In this document: positions 54,856 through 63,595 of the stretch, in pieces | Numbering within the stretch: position 1 is the first letter of the stretch | Layout of the letters: each line of letters opens with the position of its first letter | Source: Ottowia testudinis | GTDB taxonomy: Bacteria > Pseudomonadota > Gammaproteobacteria > Burkholderiales > Burkholderiaceae_C | Length of the DNA: 64,000 nucleotides | Assembly (NCBI RefSeq): GCF_017498525.1 | Contig: NZ_CP071796.1 | Location: forward strand, 3,968,001-4,032,000 | Reading direction: 5' to 3' | Notes under the pieces: generated by a model | Databases searched by the model: none | Seen by the model: only the letters and a program-made list of their open reading frames with translations | Told to the model about the DNA's origin: nothing | Position numbers and translations under genes: made by a program

Positions 54856-55428
54856 ATGAAATTGGTTCGTAAAGCACTCGGTCTGTCGGTGATGGCGGCC
54901 GCCCTCGGCATGGCCCTGCCGGCCATGGCACAGCAATCCGGCATGAGCGGCATGTCGGGCATGAGTGGTCAGAAAGGCATGTCGGGCATGTCCGGCATGA
55001 GCGGCCAGCAAGGCATGAGCGGGATGTCCGGCATGTCCGGCCAGCAGGGCATGAGCGGCATGTCTGGTCAGCAGGGCATGTCCGGCATGAGCGGTATGTC
55101 TGGCATGAGCGGCCAGCAGGGCATGAGCGGTATGTCCGGCCAGCAAGGCATGGGCGGCATGTCGGGTATGTCCGGCATGTCGGGCATGAGCGGCCAGAAA
55201 GGCATGAGCGGCATGTCCGGCATGAGCGGGCAGAAAGGCATGTCTGGCATGAGCGGCATGTCGGGCAACAAGGCCAAGAAGAAAAAGTCGCGCAAGGCCC
55301 GTCAGCAAGGCATGAGCGGCATGTCGGGTATGTCCGGCATGAGCGGTATGTCCGGGATGAGCGGCATGTCTGGCATGTCTGGCCAACAAGGTATGTCGGG
55401 TATGTCCGGCATGTCCGGTAACAAGTAA
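54856..55428 (+). CDS. Secreted Gly-Met-Ser repeat protein, 190 aa
   Basis: No family recognised. A Sec signal (RKALGLSVMAAALGMALPAMA, probable cut after AMA at residue 25) is followed by about 165 residues built of roughly 39 GMS(G) units in runs of two to eight, separated by QQ or QK. One basic block (NKAKKKKSRKARQQ) interrupts the array near residue 140. The mature protein has no Cys or aromatic residues. Serine codons alternate among TCG, TCC, TCT and AGC, so the array is kept at protein level and is not a fresh DNA expansion. GAAGGAG precedes the ATG at 54856. Own terminator downstream. Met-rich repeats suggest Cu(I) binding or oxidant scavenging (inference). Confidence 0.88.
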   Translation: MKLVRKALGLSVMAAALGMALPAMAQQSGMSGMSGMSGQKGMSGMSGMSGQQGMSGMSGMSGQQGMSGMSGQQGMSGMSGMSGMSGQQGMSGMSGQQGMGGMSGMSGMSGMSGQKGMSGMSGMSGQKGMSGMSGMSGNKAKKKKSRKARQQGMSGMSGMSGMSGMSGMSGMSGMSGQQGMSGMSGMSGNK

Positions 55429-55476
55429 GCCTCCAGGTAGGTTCTGTGCCCGCCTTGCCTTGGTGAGGCCGGCCTT

Positions 55477-55514
55477 GCCGGGGGTGTTCCGACGGAATGC
55501 CCCCGGCCTTTTCC
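55477..55514 (+). terminator. Strong hairpin terminator of the Gly-Met-Ser repeat gene
   Basis: GCCGGGGG...CCCCCGGC with inner TTCCG-A-CGGAA pairing, followed by CTTTTCC. Separates this gene from the respiratory operon. Confidence 0.82.
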
Positions 55515-55553
55515 CAACACGCCGTTTCCCTCTTTGCTTTTCAGGAGCACGCG

Positions 55554-56420
55554 ATGACCGCGCCCTGGCTCAAATTTCTTTCCTGGTCGGGCGTTTGCAT
55601 GGCGATGACCATGGTTCTTGGCGCGTGCCAGGATGCGGGCGCACCGCCCACCGCCGCAACGAGTTCCGCCGCCAGCGCACCGGCCCCCGCTGTGGCGCCC
55701 AAGCCGGCCAGCTACCACGCGGCCAAGTACGACCCAATCCATTTCAAGCCGGCCATCGACAAGGCGACCGACCAGCAATGCCTGGCCTGCCACGCCGAAG
55801 TGCTCAAGCCCACGGTGCGCAAGGCATCGCTGGCGGGCGTGCCGGCAAGCGACGCCAAGGCCTGGTACCAGGTCACATCGACTTATCAGGGCGAGCAGGA
55901 CACTTTCCACCGCCGCCACCTTGAAACCGCCATGGCCAAGCAGCTGATGAACATGCGCTGCACCACCTGCCACGAGGGCAATGACCCGCGCGACGAAGCG
56001 CCGGGCACCTCCAGCACCAATTTCGGCCACCAGACGCTGCGCAAGATGGTCAACCCCGAAACCGTGTGCCTGAAGTGCCACGGCAAGATGAATGTCGAAG
56101 TCATGGGCCTGCCCGGCCCGTGGGAGCAGTCCAAGGCCGCGTTCCAGAACAACTGCATGCTGTGCCACGCCGGCATCCGCACCACGCGCCACCAGGTGAA
56201 TTACCTCAACGCCAAGGCCATTGAGGAAGCCGGCAAGACCAATGGCGACGTCTGCTTTGGCTGCCACGGCGGGCGCAGCTGGTACCGCACGCATTACCCC
56301 TATCCGCGCCACGCCTGGCCGGGCATGGCCACCGAGGTGCCCGACTGGGCCAAGGGCCGGCCCACCGAGAGCGAGGTGCGCTTCATCAGCGCCGCCGTTA
56401 ACGCGGGAGACAAGAAATGA
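55554..56420 (+). CDS. Pentahaem c-type cytochrome lipoprotein, 288 aa
   Basis: Membrane-tethered multihaem electron carrier. Lipobox LGAC with Cys25 as lipidated residue, an Ala/Pro linker, then five CxxCH motifs: CLACH (76), CTTCH (136), CLKCH (172), CMLCH (201), CFGCH (234), with many extra His as axial ligands. It resembles no standard family I can name (not NapB, not NrfH). AGGAG precedes the ATG. Its stop overlaps the DmsA-like start by 4 bp, so it is probably the direct redox partner linking the quinone pool or another cytochrome to the enzyme, in place of the missing DmsC. Confidence 0.88.
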   Translation: MTAPWLKFLSWSGVCMAMTMVLGACQDAGAPPTAATSSAASAPAPAVAPKPASYHAAKYDPIHFKPAIDKATDQQCLACHAEVLKPTVRKASLAGVPASDAKAWYQVTSTYQGEQDTFHRRHLETAMAKQLMNMRCTTCHEGNDPRDEAPGTSSTNFGHQTLRKMVNPETVCLKCHGKMNVEVMGLPGPWEQSKAAFQNNCMLCHAGIRTTRHQVNYLNAKAIEEAGKTNGDVCFGCHGGRSWYRTHYPYPRHAWPGMATEVPDWAKGRPTESEVRFISAAVNAGDKK

Positions 56421-59038
56421 CCAACGACCTGCCGCAAGTGCTGGCTTCGCCAGAGGTGCGCTACCCCAGCGTCAACGACTCCATCGACCGCTCGGGCCAT
56501 GGCTACCAGCGGCGCGACTTCCTGAAGATCGTCGGTGCCAGCGCCGGCGCAGCCGGGCTGGTCAGCCTGGGTGTGGCCGTGGCGCCTGAAAAAGCCCAGG
56601 CCTTTGCCTACGAGCCCTACTTCACCGACGACCAGCTCACCACCGTCGTCACCTCCTGCGCGCACAACTGCGGCTCGCGCCACGTGCTGGTGGCGCACAA
56701 GAAAGGCGACGTGATCGTGCGCCTGTCCACCGACAACGGCGAATACCAGGCGCAGGGCGCCTACGGCAAGGACACGTTTGAAGAGCCGCAGCTGCGCGCC
56801 TGCCTGCGCGGGCGCAGCTACCGTGCGCGCCTGTATTCGCCCGAGCGTTTGCTGTACCCCATGAAGCGCGTGGGCGCGCGCGGCGAGCACAAGTTCAAGC
56901 GCATCAGCTGGGACGAGGCGCTGAACGAGATCGCGCAGAAGATGGTGCAGCTGAAGAAGGATTTCGGCCCCACCGCCATCCTCGACCAGAGCTACGCCGG
57001 CGCCAGCTACGGCGTGCTGCACAAGTCGGACCAGATCGAGGGCCTGCTCGGGCGATTCCTGGGCATGTTCGGCTGCCGCACCAACTCGTGGAGCGTGCCG
57101 AGCTACCAGGGCACCACCTTCTCCAGCCGCATGACCTTCGGCACCATCCAGGACGGCAACGAGGACGACACCTTTGCCCACAGCAAGCTGATCATCATGT
57201 GGGGCTGGAACCCGGCCTACACCTTCCACGGCGGCAACACCTTCTACTACATGCGCATGGCCAAGCAGAAGGGCTGCAAGTTCGTGCTGATCGATCCGCA
57301 GTACACCGACTCGGCCGCTGTGTACGACGCCTGGTGGATTCCGATCAAGCCCAACACCGACGCCGCCATGATGGCCGGCATGGCGCACCACATCTTCACC
57401 AACAACCTGCACGACCAGAAGTTCATCAACAAGTTCTGCCTGGGGATGGATGAAGGCACGATGGGTGAGTACAAGGGCAAGAAGGAGAACTTCAAGGACT
57501 ACATCCTCGGCAAGTACGACAACACGCCCAAGACGCCCGAATGGGCCGCCGCCATCTGCGGCGTGAAGGCCGAGGACATCATCAAGCTGGCGGACATGTA
57601 CGCCAAGACCAAGCCCGCCGCACTCAAGGCATCGTGGGCACCCGGCCGCGCCAGCTACGGTGAGCAATACAACCGCATGGCCGCCGCGCTGCAGGCCATG
57701 ACCGGCAACATCGGCATCCTGGGCGGCTGCGCCGAGGGCGTGGGCAAGGCTTGGCATTCGGAGAGCGTGGCGTATCCGTATGACGAGAACGCCAACCTGT
57801 GGTGGGCCTCGATCAAGTCCGACCGCTGGGCGCACTGCGTGCTGAACTATCCCAACATCAAGCGCGAAGAGTTGGGCCTGTGGCCGCGCGAGGACGATCT
57901 GGACGGCAAGATCCCCAACATCAAGGCCATCTTCTGGCAGGGCAGCGACTGGTTCAACCAGCTCACCAACATCAACAAGGAAATCAAGGCCATCGAAAAG
58001 CTGGAGCTGGTGGTGTGCATGGATTCGACCATCACGCCCTCGGGCATCTGGGCCGATTACCTGCTGCCGATTGCCACGCACTTCGAGCGCCACGACGTGG
58101 CGCTGCCCTGGTACAAGGGCCACTACTACATCCACCGGCCCAAGGTGATTGAGCCGCTGGGCGAGAGCAAGACCGACTTCCAGGTTTTCACCGAACTGTG
58201 CTACCGACTGGAGGCGCTCGACCCCAGCCTGAAGAACCTGGGCAAGCGCTACAACCCACGCGCCGACCGCGGCTACTTCCAGAACCCCGACGCGGTGGAC
58301 GAGGCCTATCTGCAAGCCTGGTGGACAGGCAACGTGCAGCATCACCAGGGCGTGACGATGCCGTGGGCCGAGTTCAAGAAGCACGGCACCTACAAGTTCA
58401 AGCTGAAGGAGCCGCACGTCGCCTTTCGCGAGCAGGTCACCAAGGGCGTGCCGTTCGAGACGCCCTCGGGCAAGATCGAAATCCTGGCCACGCAATTGGC
58501 CGACATCACCGACTGGACGAAGACGCAGTACGGCTACGAAATTCCGTACATCCCGAAGTGGGTCGAGCCGTTCGAGTCGCTCAACCACCCGATCGCCAAG
58601 CAGTACCCGTTCCACCTGATCAGCCCGCACCCGCGCTGGCGCACGCACTCCATCTTCAACAACATTCCGTGGCTGCGCGAGACCTACGAGCAAGAGGTCA
58701 CCATCAACGCCAGCGATGCCAAGAAGCTGGGTATCCAGACCGGCGACACGGTCGAGGTGTGGAACGACCGCGGCAAATGCGTGGTGCCGGCGTATGTGAC
58801 CGAGCGTCTGCTGCCCGGCGTGCTGGTGCTGTTCGAGGGCGCCTGGATGGACCCGGACAAAGACGGTATCGACCGCGCCGGCAACCCTGACTTTTTGACG
58901 CTGGACAACCCCAGCCCCGCCGGCGCCTTTGCCTACAACAACGCCATGGTGCAGATCAAGAAGACCGACCTGGTGCACCGCCCCGGTTGGGACGACCTGG
59001 CCGTGGCGCGCTCGTCGGTGTTCCGGCGTGACATGTAA
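56417..59038 (+). CDS. DmsA-like Tat-exported molybdopterin oxidoreductase, 873 aa
   Basis: Catalytic subunit of a periplasmic complex iron-sulfur molybdoenzyme. Tat motif QRRDFLKIVG (Arg32-Arg33). The proximal cluster site is Cys81-x3-Cys85-x3-His89 ... Cys129, so the third ligand position, Cys in E. coli DmsA, is His. QLRACLRGRS, LLYPMKRVGARGEHKFKRISWDEAL closely follows DmsA. Aligning on that, Ser229 (SVPSYQG) is the likely Mo ligand, as in DMSO reductases. The C-terminal MGD-binding domain (ISPHPRWRTHS, EVWNDRGKCVVP) is intact. Substrate unknown: S-oxide, N-oxide, oxyanion or a hydroxylation substrate. Confidence 0.9.
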   Translation: MTNDLPQVLASPEVRYPSVNDSIDRSGHGYQRRDFLKIVGASAGAAGLVSLGVAVAPEKAQAFAYEPYFTDDQLTTVVTSCAHNCGSRHVLVAHKKGDVIVRLSTDNGEYQAQGAYGKDTFEEPQLRACLRGRSYRARLYSPERLLYPMKRVGARGEHKFKRISWDEALNEIAQKMVQLKKDFGPTAILDQSYAGASYGVLHKSDQIEGLLGRFLGMFGCRTNSWSVPSYQGTTFSSRMTFGTIQDGNEDDTFAHSKLIIMWGWNPAYTFHGGNTFYYMRMAKQKGCKFVLIDPQYTDSAAVYDAWWIPIKPNTDAAMMAGMAHHIFTNNLHDQKFINKFCLGMDEGTMGEYKGKKENFKDYILGKYDNTPKTPEWAAAICGVKAEDIIKLADMYAKTKPAALKASWAPGRASYGEQYNRMAAALQAMTGNIGILGGCAEGVGKAWHSESVAYPYDENANLWWASIKSDRWAHCVLNYPNIKREELGLWPREDDLDGKIPNIKAIFWQGSDWFNQLTNINKEIKAIEKLELVVCMDSTITPSGIWADYLLPIATHFERHDVALPWYKGHYYIHRPKVIEPLGESKTDFQVFTELCYRLEALDPSLKNLGKRYNPRADRGYFQNPDAVDEAYLQAWWTGNVQHHQGVTMPWAEFKKHGTYKFKLKEPHVAFREQVTKGVPFETPSGKIEILATQLADITDWTKTQYGYEIPYIPKWVEPFESLNHPIAKQYPFHLISPHPRWRTHSIFNNIPWLRETYEQEVTINASDAKKLGIQTGDTVEVWNDRGKCVVPAYVTERLLPGVLVLFEGAWMDPDKDGIDRAGNPDFLTLDNPSPAGAFAYNNAMVQIKKTDLVHRPGWDDLAVARSSVFRRDM

Positions 59039-59052
59039 GGGGAGCACAGGCC

Positions 59053-59799
59053 ATGGCTGAAAAACAAGTCATCAACAAGCTCGGCGTCGATGCCAAGGCG
59101 CGCGTGAAGTACGCGCAGGAAACGCGCGACGCCACCACCTACAACCCGGTCAAGCCGGCGCAGCAGTTCGGCTTCATCCACAACAACATGGATTGCATCG
59201 GCTGCCGCGCCTGCGAAATCGCCTGCAAGGACAAGAACGGCCTGCCGCCCGGCCCGCGCTTTCGCCGCGTCATGTACATCGAAGGGGGCAGCTTCCCCGA
59301 CGTGTTCGCCTACAAGGTCAACATGTCGTGCAACCACTGCGCCGAGCCGGCCTGTTTGCCCTCGTGCCCCACCGGCGCGATCTGGAAGCGCGCTGACAAC
59401 GGCGTGGTGGACATCGACAGCACCCTGTGCATCGGCTGCCGCCGCTGCGAAGCCACCTGCCCCTTCGGCGCGCCGCAGTACGACCCGACCGACAACACGG
59501 TCAAGAAGTGCAACCTGTGCATCGACGAGCTGGAAGCGGGCCGCAAGCCGTACTGCGTGTCGGCCTGCATGATGCGCGTGCTCGACATCGGCCCCATCGA
59601 CCAGTTGCGCGCCGGCACCTACGACACCAAGGCCATGGTCAAGGGCCAGGACGTGCCCGTGCGCCAGGTGCAGCACATGGCCAACCCCGAGCTGACCAAC
59701 CCGTCGATCGTGTTCATCGCGCACCCGAAGGGCAAGGTGGAAGCGCCCGCGCCCGCGCCCGCCGCACCCGCCGCGCCCGCCAGCAAGGCCTCGTCGTGA
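59053..59799 (+). CDS. DmsB-like four-cluster ferredoxin subunit, 248 aa
   Basis: Electron-transfer subunit of the molybdoenzyme. Four 4Fe-4S sites: CIGCRACEIAC, CNHCAEPACLPSCP, CIGCRRCEATCP and CNLCIDELEAGRKPYCVSAC. It has no signal of its own and should be exported as a passenger on the Tat-targeted catalytic subunit. N-terminal extension of about 40 residues before the first cluster and an Ala/Pro-rich C-terminal tail are unusual. Fourteen bp after the catalytic gene; GTGA overlap with the chaperone gene. No DmsC-type anchor follows. Confidence 0.92.
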   Translation: MAEKQVINKLGVDAKARVKYAQETRDATTYNPVKPAQQFGFIHNNMDCIGCRACEIACKDKNGLPPGPRFRRVMYIEGGSFPDVFAYKVNMSCNHCAEPACLPSCPTGAIWKRADNGVVDIDSTLCIGCRRCEATCPFGAPQYDPTDNTVKKCNLCIDELEAGRKPYCVSACMMRVLDIGPIDQLRAGTYDTKAMVKGQDVPVRQVQHMANPELTNPSIVFIAHPKGKVEAPAPAPAAPAAPASKASS

Positions 59800-60515
59800 C
59801 CGGCGCCGCCCCTGCTGCCGCGCCGCACCCCCCGCCTTCGCCGGCCTGGCTGGCGCTGGCCGCCGAAGACCTGCGCGCGCTGGCCTGGCTGCACGCCGAA
59901 GAGCGCGCGCCCGAGGTGCTGACGGCGCTGTACGCGAGCGGCTTTCCCGCCACGCTCACCCTGGTCGATGCCGCCCGCCCCGAGGCGCAGGCCATGGACG
60001 CGGCGCTGTGCGCGCTGGCCAGCAGCCGCTGCGAAGAGGCCGACGACGCCTTGCCCGCTTCCAGCGTCAACGAGCTGGCGGCCGACTACGCCGCCATCTA
60101 CCTGACGCATGCGCTGCGCGCCTCGCCGCACGAATCGGTGTGGCTGGACGACGACCACCTGATGCTGCAAGGCCCCACCTTTGCCGTGCGCGACTTCTAC
60201 CGCCGCCACGGCGTGCAGGCCGCCGACTGGCGCGTGCGCGCCGACGACCACATCACGCACGAACTTGAATTTGTGGCCCTGCTGCTGGAGCGCGGCGAAA
60301 CGCGCGAAGCGGCGCGCTTTCTCAAGACGCATCTGCTGGCCTGGCTGCCCGATTTCGCCCGCCGCGTGGCGCAGCGCGCCGCCACGCCGTTCTACGCCGC
60401 GCTGGCCGGCCTGACGCTGGCCGCCTGCGAAGGCTGCCAGCAGCGCCTGCCCACGGTGGCCGTGCTGCCGCAGCCGGTGCTCGAAGGCACGCGCCCCGGC
60501 GGCGGCTGCGGCTGA
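59796..60515 (+). CDS. TorD-family molybdoenzyme chaperone, 239 aa
   Basis: Cytoplasmic chaperone that holds the apo-catalytic subunit for cofactor loading before Tat export. All-helical; the TorD/DmsD motif region is seen in NELAADYAAIYLTHALRASPHESVWLDDDHLMLQG and HITHELEFVALLL. Starts with GTG at 59796, overlapping the DmsB-like stop. A Cys pair near the C-terminus (CEGCQQRL) and a Gly/Cys end (GGGCG) are not typical of the family and could bind metal. Confidence 0.85.
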   Translation: MTGAAPAAAPHPPPSPAWLALAAEDLRALAWLHAEERAPEVLTALYASGFPATLTLVDAARPEAQAMDAALCALASSRCEEADDALPASSVNELAADYAAIYLTHALRASPHESVWLDDDHLMLQGPTFAVRDFYRRHGVQAADWRVRADDHITHELEFVALLLERGETREAARFLKTHLLAWLPDFARRVAQRAATPFYAALAGLTLAACEGCQQRLPTVAVLPQPVLEGTRPGGGCG

Positions 60516-60533
60516 CGCGGCCAGGGGTCAGCG

Positions 60534-61613
60534 GTGCCGGGCGCGCCCACGTCCCCGCCCCCGGCGCTGAGCGTGGACGCGGCGCGCTGCGTGCACCAGC
60601 GCGTGCGCCACGCCAGCTGCACCGCATGCGAAACCGCCTGCCCCACGAACGCCTGGCAATCCACCGGCGATGGCCTGACGTTCGATGCCGACGCGTGCGA
60701 CCGCTGCGGCCTGTGCGTGGCCGCCTGCCCGACGCAGGCGCTCACCCTGCCCGCGCCGCAGCCGCTGCTGGCGCGGCAGAACAACGGTGCCCAGGCCGCC
60801 TGGTGGCGCTGCGAGCGCGCCGGCCCGCCCGATCACCCCGCCAACGCGCCCTGCCTGCTGGCGCTGTCGCCCGCGTGGCTGCACTTGGCCGCGCGCCGGC
60901 TGGGCGTGCACGAGCACGTCTTCGTGCCGGGCGATTGCAGCCGCTGCGCACGCGGCGCCGGTCTGCCCGAATGGCAGCGCCAGTGGCGCGGCCAGGCGGC
61001 GCTGGCCGCCAGCCGGGGCTTTGCGCTGCATCTGCGTCTGGCGCCAGCGGCCGACTGGCCCACCAGCCCCGACGCCGGCGCACCGGCCGACCTGGGCCGG
61101 CGCCGCTTCTTCCGGCGCGCGGCGCCGCCCGCTCCCGTGCGCAGCAGCCCGCCCTTGAGCAGCGCGCGCGAGGACATCTGGGCGAGCGCTCCCACCACGC
61201 CACCACCCGCGCCCGTGGCGCCGCTGTGGCAGGTCGATTTCGACCGCACGCGCTGCACGCTGTGCCTGGCCTGCGTCCACGTCTGTCCCACGAATACTAT
61301 ATTTTTTATAGCTGCTCGCGCTGATTCCACCACGACTCGCTTTGGATTTGACCTTCAAAAGTGCACCGGTTGCGGCCTGTGCACCGCCGCCTGCGACAGC
61401 GGCGCGCTGGCGCCGCCCAAGCCCACGCCCAGCGACGGCCCGCCCGCCCATGGCCCCGAGAGCTGGCCACTGCGCACCCAGCGCTGCCAGCGCTGCGGTG
61501 TTGACTTTCGTCAATTCGCCAGCGCCGATGGCAACCCACACTTGACCTGCCCGACCTGCGCTCAGGGGCGCCCCGCGCGCGCCGGCCGCATCGTGCAGAC
61601 TTCCCCGCCATGA
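60534..61613 (+). CDS. NapF-like multi-cluster ferredoxin with repeat-derived insertion, 359 aa
   Basis: Cytoplasmic iron-sulfur protein probably assisting maturation or electron supply of the molybdoenzyme. 4Fe-4S sites: an irregular first site (CVHQRVRHASCTACETACPTN), CDRCGLCVAACP, CTLCLACVHVCP and CTGCGLCTAACDSG; the C-terminus has a rubredoxin/zinc-ribbon-like CQRC ... CPTC. Between the third and fourth motifs, TIFFIAARADSTTTRFGFD is encoded by a palindromic repeat (61297-61330). Starts with GTG at 60534. The stop overlaps the sensor kinase start by 4 bp. Confidence 0.85.
   Translation: MPGAPTSPPPALSVDAARCVHQRVRHASCTACETACPTNAWQSTGDGLTFDADACDRCGLCVAACPTQALTLPAPQPLLARQNNGAQAAWWRCERAGPPDHPANAPCLLALSPAWLHLAARRLGVHEHVFVPGDCSRCARGAGLPEWQRQWRGQAALAASRGFALHLRLAPAADWPTSPDAGAPADLGRRRFFRRAAPPAPVRSSPPLSSAREDIWASAPTTPPPAPVAPLWQVDFDRTRCTLCLACVHVCPTNTIFFIAARADSTTTRFGFDLQKCTGCGLCTAACDSGALAPPKPTPSDGPPAHGPESWPLRTQRCQRCGVDFRQFASADGNPHLTCPTCAQGRPARAGRIVQTSPP
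61297..61330 (+). repeat. ATAGCT/GCGCTT repeat half inside the NapF-like gene
   Basis: TATATTTTTTATAGCTGCTC then GCGCTGATTCC, read in frame as IFFIAARADS between two iron-sulfur motifs. Confidence 0.8.
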
Positions 61614-63595
61614 CCGGCCTCACCACCCCCGTGCAAACCCCCGTCGCCACGCCCGCGCCGCAGGCTGGCGCGGGCCGCTGGGCGGCGGCAGTGCCGCGCT
61701 GGCTGCAAGCCTCGCTGGCGCGCCGGCTGATGCTGGGGTTGGCGGTGGCCTTGCTGGTGTCGGCCGCCGTGCTGGTGGTGCTGGCGCTGGCCATTGGACG
61801 CGACGGCCTGCGCCGCCAGCACGAGGCCGCCGCCGAGCGCGTGGCACGCCTGTTCGAGGCCAGCCTGCAAAACGCCATGCTCAAGCGCGATCTGGATGGC
61901 ATGGCCGGCATCCTCACCAGCCTGGGCCAGTCGCCCGGCGTGGCCCAAGCGCGCCTGCTGGAGCCGGGCGGCACGGTGCGCTTTGCCTCGCACACACGGG
62001 CCGTGGGCAGCGCCGCGCAGGCCGAGCTGGCGGGCCTGTGCCTGCACGCCGGCTGCAAGCCGCCGCAGCCCCGGCTCGACTGGCGGCCCGCGCCGGGGGG
62101 CGACCAGCTGCGCATTGCCTACCCCATCCTCAACCAGCAGCGCTGCGTGCAGTGCCACGGCACGGCCGACAGCCGCCCCGTCAATGGCGTGCTGCTGGTC
62201 GATTTCGAGCCGCTGGCGCCCGTCACCCCGCTGGGCGGGCCGGGCCTGCTGCTGACGGGGGCCGGGCTGGCCACGCTCGCGCTGTTCGCCGCCATCATGG
62301 GCTTCACGCTGCGGCGGCAGGTGGCCTGGCCGCTGGCGCGGCTGGCCGCCGCCACCGACCGCCTGGCCCAGGGCGAGCTGTCGGCGCGCGTCGGCGCCCC
62401 CGCCCACGGCCCCGACGAGCTGGGCCGCGTGGCGCACGGCTTTGACGACATGGCCGCGCGCGTGCAAACCATGGTGGGCGATCTGGCCGAGCAGCACCGC
62501 TTCTTGCAGACGCTGATCGACGCCATCCCCGACCCGGTGCTCGTCATCGCGCCCGATCACCGCATCCGCTTGGCCAACAGCGCCTATGGCGCGCTCACCG
62601 GACACGACGTGGCGCAGCTCGTCGGCCAAGCCTGCCACCGCGCCAGCCGCGGGCTGGACGAGCCTTGCCCCGTCACCCTGCTGCACTGCCCGGTGGCCGA
62701 GATACGGGCGCGCCCGCAGCGCCTGCGCAGCATGATGAGCCTGCGCCGCGCCGACGGCAGCGCTGTGGAGGTCGACATCGAAGCCGCGCCGCTCGTCACG
62801 CGCGCGGGCGAAACCCTGGTGGTCGAGGTGATGCGCCCGCTCGACCGCGCGGTGCGCTTTTCGCAGGAGCAGCGCCTGTCCACCATCGGCCTGCTGGCCA
62901 ACGGCGTGGCGCACGAAATCCACAACCCGCTGGCTTCCATCCGCCTGGCGCTGCAAGCCAGCCTGCGCGGCCTGCGCGCCGGTGACATGGGGCGCGACGA
63001 GCTGGTCGACTACCTGCAACTGGTCGACCGCGAAATCGACCGCTGCGTGGCCACCACGCAGCGCCTGATGCAGATGAGCCAGACGCCTGGGCAAACGCTG
63101 CAGCCGGTGGCCTTGCGCCCGGCGGTGGACGACGTGCTGGCCCTGCTGGGCGAGGAATGCCGCAGCCGTGGCGTGCAGGTGCACATCGACATCGAACCCG
63201 CCGCCGCGCGCGTGATGGCCGACGAGGCCGAGCTGCGGCAGGTGCTGGTCAACTTGATCCACAACGCGCTGCACGCCATGGCGCAGGGCGGGCGCATCGA
63301 GGTGCAAGGCAGGCCCGCGCCCGCCAGCCCCGAATCGCCCGGCACCGACTACCAATTGAGCGTGCGCGACACCGGCTGCGGCATCGGCCCCGACGAGCAG
63401 ACGCTGATCTTCATGCCCTTCTTCAGCCAGCGCTCCGATGGGCAGCGCGGCACCGGCCTGGGCCTGGCCATCTGCAAGGCGGCGCTGGAGCGCTTTGGCG
63501 GCCGCATCACGGTGCAAAGCAGCCCCGGCGCCGGCGCCTGCTTCACGCTGCACCTGCGCACGCCGCAGGCCGAGAGCGCAGGAGATTCGGCATGA
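61610..63595 (+). CDS. Sensor histidine kinase with periplasmic haem-c motif, 661 aa
   Basis: Membrane sensor expected to control the operon. Helix 1 about 40-63, periplasmic domain about 64-210 with one CxxCH (CVQCH, 179-183) and a Cys pair (Cys144, Cys149), helix 2 about 212-234, HAMP, then a PAS domain containing a Cys-rich insert (ACHRASRGLDEPCPVTLLHC). Kinase core: phospho-acceptor His435 in ANGVAHEIHNPL, N-box NLIHNALHAM, DTGCGIG and GTGLGLAICK. The haem could sense redox state, oxygen, NO or a donor/acceptor ligand. It is translationally coupled to both neighbours. Confidence 0.9.
   Translation: MTGLTTPVQTPVATPAPQAGAGRWAAAVPRWLQASLARRLMLGLAVALLVSAAVLVVLALAIGRDGLRRQHEAAAERVARLFEASLQNAMLKRDLDGMAGILTSLGQSPGVAQARLLEPGGTVRFASHTRAVGSAAQAELAGLCLHAGCKPPQPRLDWRPAPGGDQLRIAYPILNQQRCVQCHGTADSRPVNGVLLVDFEPLAPVTPLGGPGLLLTGAGLATLALFAAIMGFTLRRQVAWPLARLAAATDRLAQGELSARVGAPAHGPDELGRVAHGFDDMAARVQTMVGDLAEQHRFLQTLIDAIPDPVLVIAPDHRIRLANSAYGALTGHDVAQLVGQACHRASRGLDEPCPVTLLHCPVAEIRARPQRLRSMMSLRRADGSAVEVDIEAAPLVTRAGETLVVEVMRPLDRAVRFSQEQRLSTIGLLANGVAHEIHNPLASIRLALQASLRGLRAGDMGRDELVDYLQLVDREIDRCVATTQRLMQMSQTPGQTLQPVALRPAVDDVLALLGEECRSRGVQVHIDIEPAAARVMADEAELRQVLVNLIHNALHAMAQGGRIEVQGRPAPASPESPGTDYQLSVRDTGCGIGPDEQTLIFMPFFSQRSDGQRGTGLGLAICKAALERFGGRITVQSSPGAGACFTLHLRTPQAESAGDSA

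Noticed and set aside
54940-55428. Regular DNA repeats that could look like a CRISPR array
   Set aside because: The period is 9 bp and codes in frame for GMS units with synonymous variation; there are no spacers and no cas genes.
56300-59047. A 915-codon open frame on the minus strand opposite the DmsA-like gene
   Set aside because: It is a GC-bias shadow: composition is His/Val/Arg-rich without motifs, while the plus strand has a complete molybdoenzyme.
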